Assembly (NCBI GenBank): GCA_965203615.1
Contig: OZ241900.1
Location: 2,232,001 to 2,296,000, forward strand
Reading direction: 5' to 3'
Source of the DNA: VXNE01 sp965203615
GTDB lineage: Bacteria > Pseudomonadota > Gammaproteobacteria > Pseudomonadales > Azotimanducaceae
DNA: 64,000 nucleotides
Of the stretch, positions 1 through 7,829 are shown in pieces. Numbering within the stretch: position 1 is the stretch's first letter; each line of letters begins with the position of its first letter. The notes beneath the pieces are model-generated. The model did not search any database and was not told the DNA's origin. It saw nothing but the letters and a program-made list of their open reading frames with translations. A program made the position numbers and the translations under genes.

Positions 1-398
1 TCCGCGCCCTGCACGGCGAGCGCGGCGACCTGCGCCCGCAACGCCTCCTTCACGCGATTGGCATCCTGTTCCATTTCCGCGGCGGCCGCCTGCTTCAGGC
101 GCTCGCCCTCTTCGCGCGCCTCGGCTCTCGCCTGCTCGATCATCTGCGCAGCCTGTCCCCGCGCCTGGTCGACGATCTGCCGCGCCTCTTCCCTCGCTTC
201 GCTGAGCCGCGCGTCAGCGCGTTCCTGTGCGGCCTCCAGGTCTTTCTGCGCGCGCTCCGCCGCTTCCAGGCCTCCGGCTATCGTCTCCTGCCGCTCCCGC
301 ATGGCCTGCCGGAGAAACGGCCAGATAAACCGATGGCAGAACCACACGAAGATGAGGAAAACAACGGACTGCGCCAGGAGCGTAGCGGTGATGTTCAT
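1..398 (-). CDS. atpF: ATP synthase F0 subunit b (3'-truncated by window edge)
   Basis: The reading frame starts at the ATG at 398 and runs off the window at base 1, so about 132 codons of a usual 156 or so are present. Subunit b is the peripheral stalk that ties the F1 head to subunit a in the membrane. The N-terminus shows one hydrophobic segment (residues about 4-25, including VVFLIFVWF), followed by a long charged, alanine-rich helix with many Glu, Arg and Gln residues, as expected for the b dimer. It lies 37 bp downstream of atpE in the usual order atpI-atpB-atpE-atpF. A sequence of this composition is low in complexity, but the context makes the call secure. Confidence 0.95.
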   Translation of the reverse strand, partial: MNITATLLAQSVVFLIFVWFCHRFIWPFLRQAMRERQETIAGGLEAAERAQKDLEAAQERADARLSEAREEARQIVDQARGQAAQMIEQARAEAREEGERLKQAAAAEMEQDANRVKEALRAQVAALAVQGA

Positions 399-435
399 CT
401 GCCTTGCCTCCCTTGTTCGGGTCGTTCCGGGCCGG

Positions 436-672
436 CTAGCCGCCGACCGCAAATATCACGTAGAGACCGATACCGACGGCAATCATCGGCACGGCGTCCA
501 CGAGGCCGAGCACGATGAAGAGCTGGGTTCGGAGCATTGGCAAGAGTTCGGGCTGGCGCGCGACGCCTTCCAGAAACTTGCCTCCCAGAACGCCCACGCC
601 GATGGCTGCGCCAACCGCGCCAAGCCCCATCATCACGCCGCCCGCGACATACAAAAGAACAGCTAGTTCCAC
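436..672 (-). CDS. atpE: ATP synthase F0 subunit c
   Basis: A 78-residue proteolipid of two transmembrane helices forming the rotor ring of the F0 motor. The first helix carries the glycine/alanine-rich packing motif (GAVGAAIGVGVLGG), the polar loop reads ARQPE, and the proton-carrying carboxylate is Asp59 in GLVDAVPMI, matching Asp61 of the Escherichia coli protein. Asp rather than Glu, and the absence of the extra sodium-ligand pattern, point to a proton-driven rotor. It sits between atpB and atpF in the standard order. Length is normal for the family. Confidence 0.98.
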   Translation of the reverse strand: MELAVLLYVAGGVMMGLGAVGAAIGVGVLGGKFLEGVARQPELLPMLRTQLFIVLGLVDAVPMIAVGIGLYVIFAVGG

Positions 673-742
673 GATTCAGATACTCCTTCTACGCCTTTCG
701 GCCGTTGACTATTGTTTGCATCGCCATGCCTGCCATTCGCGA

Positions 743-1579
743 TCAGTGTTCCTCCTCGACGTCGTACGCCTGGGCAAGGTAGACCACCGTGAGGACCGCG
801 AATATGAAGGCCTGCAGGATGATGATCAGCACATGGAACACCGCCCAGGCCCACTGCAGGACGCCGCCGAAAATTCCGATCATCCAGCCCGAGTACATGA
901 GGGCGATGAGGATGAAGATCATTTCACCGGCATAGAGGTTGCCAAACAACCGCAGCCCCAGCGAAAGGGGCTTCGCGATGAGCGTGACCCCCTCGAGGAT
1001 GAAGTTGACCGGCGCCAGGATCTTCGGGAAGGGATGGAAGGCGAGTTCCTTCAGGAAACCCATCGGGCCCTTCTGGCGAATACTGTAGAAGAGGATGAGG
1101 GCGAAAACGGTGAGCGCCATACCCATCGTCACGTTCGGGTCCGTGGTCGGCACGATTTTCATGTAGGGCACGCCAAGCGCGTGCGCGAGCTGCGGGATCC
1201 AGTCCACGGGCACGAGATCCATCAGGTTCATGAGGAACACCCACACGAAGATCGTGAGCGCAAGCGGCGCGATGAGTTCGTTGCGGTGACTGAATATGGA
1301 CGACACCGTGTCGTCGATGAAATCCACCAGCATCTCGACCGCGTTCTGCAACTTGCCCGGGATGCCCGCCGTGGCGCGGCTGGCCGCGATACGGAACACC
1401 GCGCAAAACAGGATCCCAAGGCCGATCGCCCATCCCATGGAGTCGACATTGATCGCCACGAAGCCCATGTCCGCCGCTTCCTGAGCGGTGGACGCGAAGC
1501 CCCATGTCCCGTCCGGATGCTGGCCGTACGTGAGGTTGGTCAGGTGATGCTGGATGTATTCGCTTGAGCTTTCGGCCAT
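743..1579 (-). CDS. atpB: ATP synthase F0 subunit a
   Basis: A 278-residue polytopic membrane protein that forms the stator half-channels beside the c ring. The signature helix contains KPLSLGLRLFGNLYAGE, where the Arg of LRLFGN is the essential stator arginine (Arg210 in E. coli). Another conserved stretch is LMDLVPVDW. Five or six hydrophobic segments are visible. Length is close to the 271 residues of the E. coli protein. It follows atpI by 79 bp and precedes atpE by about 70 bp, all on the minus strand. Confidence 0.98.
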   Translation of the reverse strand: MAESSSEYIQHHLTNLTYGQHPDGTWGFASTAQEAADMGFVAINVDSMGWAIGLGILFCAVFRIAASRATAGIPGKLQNAVEMLVDFIDDTVSSIFSHRNELIAPLALTIFVWVFLMNLMDLVPVDWIPQLAHALGVPYMKIVPTTDPNVTMGMALTVFALILFYSIRQKGPMGFLKELAFHPFPKILAPVNFILEGVTLIAKPLSLGLRLFGNLYAGEMIFILIALMYSGWMIGIFGGVLQWAWAVFHVLIIILQAFIFAVLTVVYLAQAYDVEEEH

Positions 1580-1658
1580 GTCACTCGCGTTGCGTCAAGC
1601 CTGTTCTCGTGTTTCCGTCAGAGCGCCTGCTTCAGGCGCTCGCCTCATGTCTTAAGGG

Positions 1659-2021
1659 CTACTCGGCCCAAGGCAATAGCGGCGCGACCATCTGCGCCAC
1701 GACCGCCACCGTCAGCGCCGCAAAAAATCCCAGCGGCTCCAGCGCAATCGTGGACACTGCCACAGCCATCAAGACCGCTGATAGCAACCACTTGAAAGCG
1801 CCATGGCCCAGCAATCGCCGGGCCTCGCGCAGCCGTGCATCGTCGCCGTCGAGAGACAACCGCCGTGCCGCGCCGAAGGCAAAAAGCGCATTCGGCAGCA
1901 CGATCACCGCTCCTCCCAGCAGGGCCGAGCCCGCTTGGGGAAGACCACCGAACATCATCAACAGGCACACCACCCCGACGGCGGCGGCTTGTAGGCCTAC
2001 GATGCGAAACGGCACCGCCAT
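1659..2021 (-). CDS. atpI: ATP synthase accessory protein AtpI
   Basis: A small (120 residues) hydrophobic protein with four predicted membrane segments, first gene of the atp operon. AtpI-type proteins assist c-ring assembly and are poorly conserved, so the call rests mostly on position directly upstream of atpB, on size and on hydrophobicity. Visible features are LLGGAVIVLPNALFAFGAARR and a C-terminal hydrophobic segment. Start taken at the ATG at 2021; a longer in-frame variant does not exist in this frame. A well-formed -10 element lies about 40 bp upstream. Confidence 0.85.
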   Translation of the reverse strand: MAVPFRIVGLQAAAVGVVCLLMMFGGLPQAGSALLGGAVIVLPNALFAFGAARRLSLDGDDARLREARRLLGHGAFKWLLSAVLMAVAVSTIALEPLGFFAALTVAVVAQMVAPLLPWAE

Positions 2022-2061
2022 CGCTTACGCGCCAACGGTGCCGGGGGCGCGCGACGGGCGC

Positions 2062-2090
2062 ATTATACGGATGCTCACACACGATGGAAG
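2062..2090 (-). promoter_or_regulatory. Putative promoter of the atp operon
   Basis: On the minus strand a perfect TATAAT followed by G lies at 2067-2062, 41 bp ahead of the atpI start codon. The -35 region, 16-18 bp further upstream, is a poor match (TTCCAT or similar), so the promoter is assigned from the -10 element and its position. The spacer region is included in the range given. It would separate atp transcription from parB. Confidence 0.5.
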
Positions 2091-2149
2091 CGCCTCGCCC
2101 AATGGTTGGCAAAACCGACCGGTTCGCGCCGGGATTCGCGGGACTTCAA

Positions 2150-3004
2150 CTACCGCAGACGTTCCAGAATGCCGTCGAGTTCGTCGAGGTTCGTGTATGA
2201 GATGACTACCTTGCCCTTGCCCTTGGCGGTGTGCGAAATGGCTACTGGCGCTCCCAGCCTGTCTGACAGTTCCCGTTCGAGCCGCAGAGTATCGGGATCG
2301 CGCGCTGGTGGCGTCGACGAAGTCGCCGGACCCGCCTGCGCACGCCGCGCCAACGTTTCCGTCTGACGCACGGAGAGTCCCTTTTCCGCCGCAAGGCGCG
2401 CGATCTGCGCCTGCGTCATCTCGTCCAGCGGCAGCAGTGCCCGGGCGTGGCCCATTTCAATGGCGCCGGACTGCAGCAGTTCGCGCGCGGCCTCGCCGAG
2501 ATCAAGCAGGCGAAGGAGGTTGGAGACGGCCGGTCGCGACTTGCCGACGGCGGTGGCGACTTCTTCGTGCGTCATGTCGAATTCTTCCAGCAGCCGATGC
2601 AACCCGTCCGCTTCCTCAAGGGGCGTGAGCGCTTCGCGCTGGATGTTCTCGATCAGGGCCATCGCCATGGCCTCGCTGTCGTCGACCTCCCTGACTATCG
2701 CCGGGATGCGGTCCAGGCCGGTTTTCTGCGCCGCGCGCCAGCGTCGTTCTCCGGCTATCAGTTCGTAGCCGCCCGCGGGCCGGGGGCGCACCACGATGGG
2801 CTGCATCAAACCCTGGGATTCGATGGACGCCGCGAGTTCTTCTATCCCTTCCTCCGGGATGTCAATGCGCGGTTGGTGCGGGCTTCGATACACCTCGTCC
2901 ACGCCCACTTCCTCGAAGCCCGGCGTCCGGGCAACGGGTGTCTCGGCGCGAGGGCTGCCCAGCATTGCGTCCAATCCGCGTCCGAGGCGTCTTCTTCTTT
3001 CCAC
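2150..3004 (-). CDS. parB: Chromosome-partitioning protein ParB
   Basis: ParB (284 residues) is the CTP-dependent clamp that loads at parS sites and organises the origin region. It has the N-terminal ParA-stimulating arginine-rich stretch (RRRRLGRGLDAML), the ParB/Srx catalytic region with the CTP-binding motif GERRWRAA at residues 85-92 and ENIQREALTPLEEA, a central helix-turn-helix (GKSRPAVSNLLRL) and a C-terminal dimerisation segment. Translation starts at a GTG (3004). Its usual partner parA is not next to it but at 33780-34541, about 31 kb away, so here parB is separated from its operon and joined to unrelated DNA immediately upstream of its start codon. The atp operon follows it downstream as is normal. 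Confidence 0.97.
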   Translation of the reverse strand: MERRRRLGRGLDAMLGSPRAETPVARTPGFEEVGVDEVYRSPHQPRIDIPEEGIEELAASIESQGLMQPIVVRPRPAGGYELIAGERRWRAAQKTGLDRIPAIVREVDDSEAMAMALIENIQREALTPLEEADGLHRLLEEFDMTHEEVATAVGKSRPAVSNLLRLLDLGEAARELLQSGAIEMGHARALLPLDEMTQAQIARLAAEKGLSVRQTETLARRAQAGPATSSTPPARDPDTLRLERELSDRLGAPVAISHTAKGKGKVVISYTNLDELDGILERLR

Positions 3005-3100
3005 TATTCCAGACCGGCGTTCGGTACCCGTTCACGCGCCATGCCGATCATACACGCTGGCGCCACTTCACCGGGACGGGGTGTAGCGTGTCGGCGTCTT

Positions 3101-3189
3101 CCACGGTCGGCGAGCGGGGCCGGGCCGGAGCCATCAGCCGGGGAGCGCGAGGGGAGACCCCTTCCATGGTCGACGAGCGGGGCCGGGCC
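3101..3189. repeat. Imperfect 26-bp direct repeat pair
   Basis: Copies at 3101-3126 and 3164-3189 share the core GAGCGGGGCCGGGCC and differ at two positions out of 26, with a 63-bp period. The second copy is followed almost at once by another repeat family. Function unknown; such repeats can arise by slippage or mark an insertion point. Confidence 0.75.
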
Positions 3190-3194
3190 ACAGG

Positions 3195-3269
3195 CGAAGC
3201 CGAAGGCTACGGCTGTGGGGCACTCGCAAGAAAAAGACCGAAGCCGAAGGCTGCGGCTGTGGGGCACTC
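3195..3269. repeat. 31-bp direct repeat pair
   Basis: Copies at 3195-3225 and 3239-3269 are identical apart from one A/G difference, with a 44-bp period. Shared text includes GAAGCCGAAGGCT and GGCTGTGGGGCACTC. They are not followed by further copies, so this is not a CRISPR array. Confidence 0.8.
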
Positions 3270-3441
3270 ACGCCGATTCGATTGCACTACTTTGGTGCTG
3301 AGCCAGCCCGGCAAGGGGGACTTATCTCACACGCCTTTCAGCCGAAGCCTAACCGGAGATGTTTGCTGACCCGGTAAACTACGCGGGACTCGAGCCTTTG
3401 ACGCGCGCACCCGCAAAACACCTGATGCTACAGTACGGACC

Positions 3442-3858
3442 ATGACGCACATTTCCCCGAACGTCCTCGGCATCGGCACATTGGCGCTCGCGACTACGCT
3501 CGCAGTGGCGGGTGCCGTATGGGTCGTTGCGGAAGAGATTCAGGAGGTGCGACGGGAGGTTGGCGATCAATTCTCGGTAATCGACCGCAGGCTCGACGAC
3601 ATCGGACAACAGCAGATCGCCCTCGGCGAACGTCAAGCGGCGATGGCGGGGAACATCGAGCGCATCGAACGGAACATCGAAGGCATCGAACGGAACGTCG
3701 AAAGCATTGAACGGAACGTCGAAGGCATTGAACGGAACGTCGAGGGCATTGAACGGAACGTCGAGGGCATTGAACGGAACATCGAAGGCATCGAACGCAG
3801 ACTCGATGACCTGCCCGGCTTGATCGCGCAAGAACTCGGGGCCGCTACCGGGCAGTAA
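3442..3858 (+). CDS. Small membrane-anchored heptad-repeat coiled-coil protein
   Basis: A 138-residue protein of unknown function. One hydrophobic segment near the N-terminus (residues about 9-29, including LGIGTLALATTLAVAGAVWVV) should anchor it in the inner membrane. The rest is charged, dominated by seven near-identical heptads of the type NIEGIER/NVEGIER at about residues 71-119, with Ile/Val at the a and d positions, and so predicts a parallel coiled coil. It ends in a short alanine/glycine tail. The DNA encoding the heptads is a 21-bp tandem repeat, so copy number may vary between strains. A bare TM plus coiled-coil design suggests a scaffold or tether, but no function can be inferred from sequence. 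Confidence 0.75.
   Translation: MTHISPNVLGIGTLALATTLAVAGAVWVVAEEIQEVRREVGDQFSVIDRRLDDIGQQQIALGERQAAMAGNIERIERNIEGIERNVESIERNVEGIERNVEGIERNVEGIERNIEGIERRLDDLPGLIAQELGAATGQ
3652..3798 (+). repeat. Seven tandem 21-bp units encoding coiled-coil heptads
   Basis: Seven consecutive units of exactly 21 bp, each beginning AACRTCGA and ending GAACGS, lie in frame in the coiled-coil gene. Differences are mostly at third codon positions or swap Ile for Val, so the array is under protein-level constraint but recent enough for the units to remain highly similar. Being a multiple of three, unit gain or loss would lengthen or shorten the coil without frameshift. Confidence 0.95.
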
Positions 3859-4026
3859 CCGCGACGCAGGTTGCGGACCGTCGACCTATCACATGTCGGG
3901 ACGCGTCCGGTCCCTCGGTTTTTTGGACCAGTCAATGACTCGGCGGAAATCACGGCGACCCCTCGCACGCCCTCCCAACATATTGCCCGCCGCTGTCGCT
4001 TGAATGATGATGGGGCCGAGGAACCC

Positions 4027-7000
4027 ATGGCGCGCTACTTCCTATTTCCCATCGTTGCCTGTCTCGCCATCGCCGCTTGTGGCGGCGGTGGCGGTTCACC
4101 ACCCCCTCCTCCGCCGCCCGGTCCTCCTCCACCACCGCCCCCACCTCCGCCGCCTCCGGAGATCGTCTTCGCGCAGGTTGAAGACGCGGGGCTCGACAGG
4201 CCCTACCGGGCCGAGTTCGAGGACCTGTCCGTGCCGGAACGATTCAGCGGCGGTATCGCCGCCGGAGACTACGACGGGGACGGGGATGTCGATCTGTACG
4301 TGGTCGGCGGGGACCTGGACCCCAATAGCCTGTACGAGAACCAGGGGGACGGGACGTTTCTCGACACTACCGAGGAAGTTACCCCTGTCATCACCCACAA
4401 GGGCAGCGGGCCCGCCTTCGGCGATATCGACGGCGATGGCGATCTCGACCTGTTTCTCGGCGCCGTGGAGGGTGGCCGCTACTACATGCTCGAGAACCGC
4501 GACGGTGCCTTCTTCGACGAGACGAACGGATCGGGTATCGACCTGAACGCGTCCAACACGGTCTCCGCCACGTTCTTCGACTACGACAGCGACGGCTATC
4601 TTGACCTGTTCCTGTCGCACTGGGGCGTTGACCGGGAACCCGGCGAGGACACCGAGACCGTCTGGCGCAACAGGGGCGACGGCACCTTCGCGAGCACCGG
4701 CATCGAGACGGGAATCGCCGCCGAACTCGTGGAAGGCGAAACCGACAGGACGTTCACGCCCAACCTGGCCGATATCGACGGCGATGGCGACGGCGACCTG
4801 CTCATGACGTCGGATCGCGGGACAAGCCAGGTCTTCCTCAACAACGGGGACGGCACCTTCGCCAAGGCCACCAACAGGGACATCATTGTCGACCAGGCCG
4901 GGTCGGGCGCCGCCCTGGGCGATTACGACAACGATGGCGACCTCGACTGGTTCGTCTCGTCGAACTACAACCTCGACGCCACGGACGGCGACCGCATCGG
5001 CAACAGGCTGTACGGCAATACCGGGTCTGGCGAATTCGAGGACGCCACCGACGCCGCCAACGTGGCCGACGGCGGCTGGGGCTGGGGAACCTGCGCCGCC
5101 GATTTCGACAACGACGGCAACCTCGATTTCTTCCAGGTGAACGGCTGGGGCGAGGAATTGGAAAAAGATTTCCGCGGCGACCCGGTGCGCTTTTTCTATT
5201 CGCAGGGCGACGGCACGTTCGAAGAGCGCGCCGAGGACTTTGGCCTGGACGATACCGGGCAAGGCAGGGGCGTCGCGTGCTTCGACGCCGAGCGGGACGG
5301 CGACATCGACATCGTCCTCACGAACGCCAGCGAGAACCACATCGTCTACTACCGCAACGACACCGAGAACGACAACAACTACCTCACCGTCAAGGTCACG
5401 GCGCTGGGCGCGAACACGTTCGGCGTCGGCACCCTGGTCGAAGCGAGGACATCCGACGGGATACAGGTTCGCACGGTGGGCGGAACCAACAACTACGCCT
5501 CCCACGACCCATTCGAAGCGCACTTCGGTCTGGGTGGCGAGACGACCGCCGACATCCGCGTGGTCTGGCCCGACGGCGAGGTGAGCCGGGAGAACGACGT
5601 GGAGGCCAACCAGGTCGTCACGCTCCAGCAACCCCAGCCGCAACTACGGCTCGGCGTCCGGCAGGGCCGGGGGGCCGGCTTCTATGTCGAGGGTGAAGCG
5701 GTTCAGGTTCGGGCGCTGCAACCCGTTTTCGGCTACTACTTCAGCCACTGGTCGAGTAGCGGCGGCGGCGCCTTCGAGGATGCCTTTTCCCCCGAGACGA
5801 CATTCACCATGCCCGCAGAAAGCGTCAGCGTCACCGCGCACTACGTCCCGGGCGTATCGCCCCATGAGGACGTATCGGTGGCCCGGCGCTGGAACGAAGC
5901 GCTGCTCGAATCGATCCGGAACGACTTCGCGCGCCCCGTCGTACACGCCCGCAACCTGTTCCACGTCTCCGCCGCCATGTACGACACCTGGGCGGCCTAC
6001 GCGGCGACCGAGGTCCCCTGGCTGCTCGGCCGCACGAGGGCCGGCGGTACCTGTGCATTCGATTCCGAGGCTCTCGCCATTCCCGACGATCCCGAAGCGT
6101 TGAAGGCGGCACGCGAAGAGGCCTTGAGCTTCGCCGCGTATCGCCTGATCGAGCATCGATTCACGCGCGCACCGGTGTCGGGGCAACGCGAGATCACCCG
6201 GGATATCGATGCCCTGATGGGTTACCTCGCGAGGCGCATGGGATTTGATGGCGACAATGACTCTGCCGACTACCGGTCCGGATCACCCGGAGCCCTGGGT
6301 AACCACGTCGCCCAGTGCTACATCGACTTCGGCATGGCCGACGGCGCCAACGAGGCGAACGACTATGCCAATACCGCCTACATGTCGGCCAACCCGCCAC
6401 TGGAGCCGCATCTGCCCGGCAATCCCGACATCGTCGACCTGAACCGCTGGCAACCGCTCTCCCTGACGGAATTCATCGACCAGTCAGGCAACGTCGTAAC
6501 GGGCACGATCGAGCACCTCGGCCCCGAGTGGGGGCAAGTCGTGCCGTTCGCGCTTTCCGAGACGGATCTCACGCTCTACCAGCGTCCGGGCGAGACGTTC
6601 GACTACTGGGTATATCACGATCCCGGCCCACCGCCGACCATCGATGGCACCCTGTCTGACAACTACAAGTGGAACCACTCCCTGGTGGCCATCTGGTCGA
6701 GCCATCTCGACCCGGACGGACCCGATGACGCAGACTGCGAGCAAGGCTCGACGGACCCCGTCTGCAGGGGAGCACAACACGTCGACATCTCTCCGGCGAG
6801 CCTCGGCAACATTGCGGTCGAGGTCTATCCAACCGCGTTCGAAGACTACCCGGCATTTTTCAGGACCAACGAGGGGGGCGACCCCGGGGTCGGTTACGAC
6901 GTCAATCCGGCCACCGGCCAGCCCTACGAACCGCAGATGGTGCCGCTCGGAGACTATGCGCGCGTACTGGCGGAGTTCTGGGCCGACGGCCCCGACTCCG

Positions 7001-7815
7001 AGACGCCGCCCGGCCACTGGTTCGTCATCCTGAACGAGGTCAACGACCACCCGCTCCTCGAGCGCCGATTCGCCGGCGGCGGGCCGGAGCTCACGCTCCT
7101 GGAGTGGGACATCAAGGCCTATTTCATGATGGGCGGCGCCATGCACGACGCCGCGATCGCCGCGTGGGGCATCAAGGGCTGGTACGACTACATCCGGCCC
7201 ATTTCCGCGATCAGGGCGATGGCGGACCGCGGCCAGAGCAGCGATGCGAACCGGGCCTCCTACGACGTGGACGGCATTCCGCTATCCGATGGTTATGTCG
7301 AACTCGTGGAGGACGGCGACGACCTTGCCGGCGAAGACGGGGAGCACGTCGGCAAGATCAAGCTGCTGGCGTGGCGCGGTCCGGACCATATCGGGAACCC
7401 GCGGGTCGACGCGGCCGGCGTGGACTGGATCCTGGCGGAGAACTGGTGGCCCTACCAGCGTCCCAGTTTCGTGACGCCGCCGTTCGCCGGCTACGTATCC
7501 GGCCACTCGACCTACTCCCGCACCGCAGCCGAGTTGATGACGGCCCTGACCGGCGATCCCTACTTTCCCGGGGGAATGAGCGGTTTTGAAATCGCCGCCA
7601 ACGAGTTCCTCGTATTCGAGGAGGGACCGAGCGTCGACATGGTCCTGCAGTGGGCTACCTACCGGGACGCGTCGGATCAGACCAGCCTGTCACGCATCTG
7701 GGGCGGCATCCATCCGCCCGCCGACGACATCCCCGGCCGCCTGATCGGACTCAGGCTCGGCCCGGCAGCGTTCGAGCTGGCGTTGGATTACTTCAACGGG
7801 ACTGTGGAGCCCTGA
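4027..7815 (+). CDS. Giant lipoprotein: FG-GAP/ASPIC module fused to a vanadium-haloperoxidase-like domain
   Basis: 1262 residues from the ATG at 4027, which gives a lipoprotein signal (LAIAAC, Cys18) followed by glycine- and proline-rich linkers. Residues about 75-450 hold repeated FG-GAP/VCBS calcium-binding units (DYDGDGDVDLY, DIDGDGDLDLF). About 450-537 is an ASPIC/UnbV-type domain, and 559-608 resembles an InlB B-repeat (TFTMPAESVSVTAHY). The remainder resembles vanadium-dependent haloperoxidase/PAP2 proteins, with SGHST at 1158-1162 and a second histidine in GGIHPPADD (His1229), the positions expected to hold the vanadate or phosphate. The N-terminal half predicts surface adhesion or carbohydrate binding and the C-terminal half an oxidase or phosphatase. 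Whether it binds vanadate is inference. It converges on the next gene with a 14-bp gap. Confidence 0.85.
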   Translation: MARYFLFPIVACLAIAACGGGGGSPPPPPPPGPPPPPPPPPPPPEIVFAQVEDAGLDRPYRAEFEDLSVPERFSGGIAAGDYDGDGDVDLYVVGGDLDPNSLYENQGDGTFLDTTEEVTPVITHKGSGPAFGDIDGDGDLDLFLGAVEGGRYYMLENRDGAFFDETNGSGIDLNASNTVSATFFDYDSDGYLDLFLSHWGVDREPGEDTETVWRNRGDGTFASTGIETGIAAELVEGETDRTFTPNLADIDGDGDGDLLMTSDRGTSQVFLNNGDGTFAKATNRDIIVDQAGSGAALGDYDNDGDLDWFVSSNYNLDATDGDRIGNRLYGNTGSGEFEDATDAANVADGGWGWGTCAADFDNDGNLDFFQVNGWGEELEKDFRGDPVRFFYSQGDGTFEERAEDFGLDDTGQGRGVACFDAERDGDIDIVLTNASENHIVYYRNDTENDNNYLTVKVTALGANTFGVGTLVEARTSDGIQVRTVGGTNNYASHDPFEAHFGLGGETTADIRVVWPDGEVSRENDVEANQVVTLQQPQPQLRLGVRQGRGAGFYVEGEAVQVRALQPVFGYYFSHWSSSGGGAFEDAFSPETTFTMPAESVSVTAHYVPGVSPHEDVSVARRWNEALLESIRNDFARPVVHARNLFHVSAAMYDTWAAYAATEVPWLLGRTRAGGTCAFDSEALAIPDDPEALKAAREEALSFAAYRLIEHRFTRAPVSGQREITRDIDALMGYLARRMGFDGDNDSADYRSGSPGALGNHVAQCYIDFGMADGANEANDYANTAYMSANPPLEPHLPGNPDIVDLNRWQPLSLTEFIDQSGNVVTGTIEHLGPEWGQVVPFALSETDLTLYQRPGETFDYWVYHDPGPPPTIDGTLSDNYKWNHSLVAIWSSHLDPDGPDDADCEQGSTDPVCRGAQHVDISPASLGNIAVEVYPTAFEDYPAFFRTNEGGDPGVGYDVNPATGQPYEPQMVPLGDYARVLAEFWADGPDSETPPGHWFVILNEVNDHPLLERRFAGGGPELTLLEWDIKAYFMMGGAMHDAAIAAWGIKGWYDYIRPISAIRAMADRGQSSDANRASYDVDGIPLSDGYVELVEDGDDLAGEDGEHVGKIKLLAWRGPDHIGNPRVDAAGVDWILAENWWPYQRPSFVTPPFAGYVSGHSTYSRTAAELMTALTGDPYFPGGMSGFEIAANEFLVFEEGPSVDMVLQWATYRDASDQTSLSRIWGGIHPPADDIPGRLIGLRLGPAAFELALDYFNGTVEP

Positions 7816-7829
7816 TCGGCCTGTTTCCG

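Larger units (their letters stand above)
3005..3441. other. Intergenic region upstream of parB (parB-side edge of the island)
   Basis: 437 bp without a convincing gene. It contains two families of short direct repeats (listed separately) and is GC-rich. A minus-strand frame of 87 codons (3004-3267) and a plus-strand frame across it have no recognisable protein features. Since parA normally occupies this position, the breakpoint of whatever separated the par genes should lie in or near this region. Confidence 0.6.

Noticed and set aside
3004..3267. Minus-strand frame of 87 codons upstream of parB
   Set aside because: Made of the direct-repeat DNA, with no protein-like pattern or start signal.
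3652..3798. CRISPR-like tandem repeats
   Set aside because: Repeats are contiguous 21-bp coding heptads without spacers and no cas genes are present.
4096..5643. Minus-strand frame of 515 codons
   Set aside because: Antisense to the FG-GAP part of the large lipoprotein; its repeats mirror the repeated DNA on the other strand.
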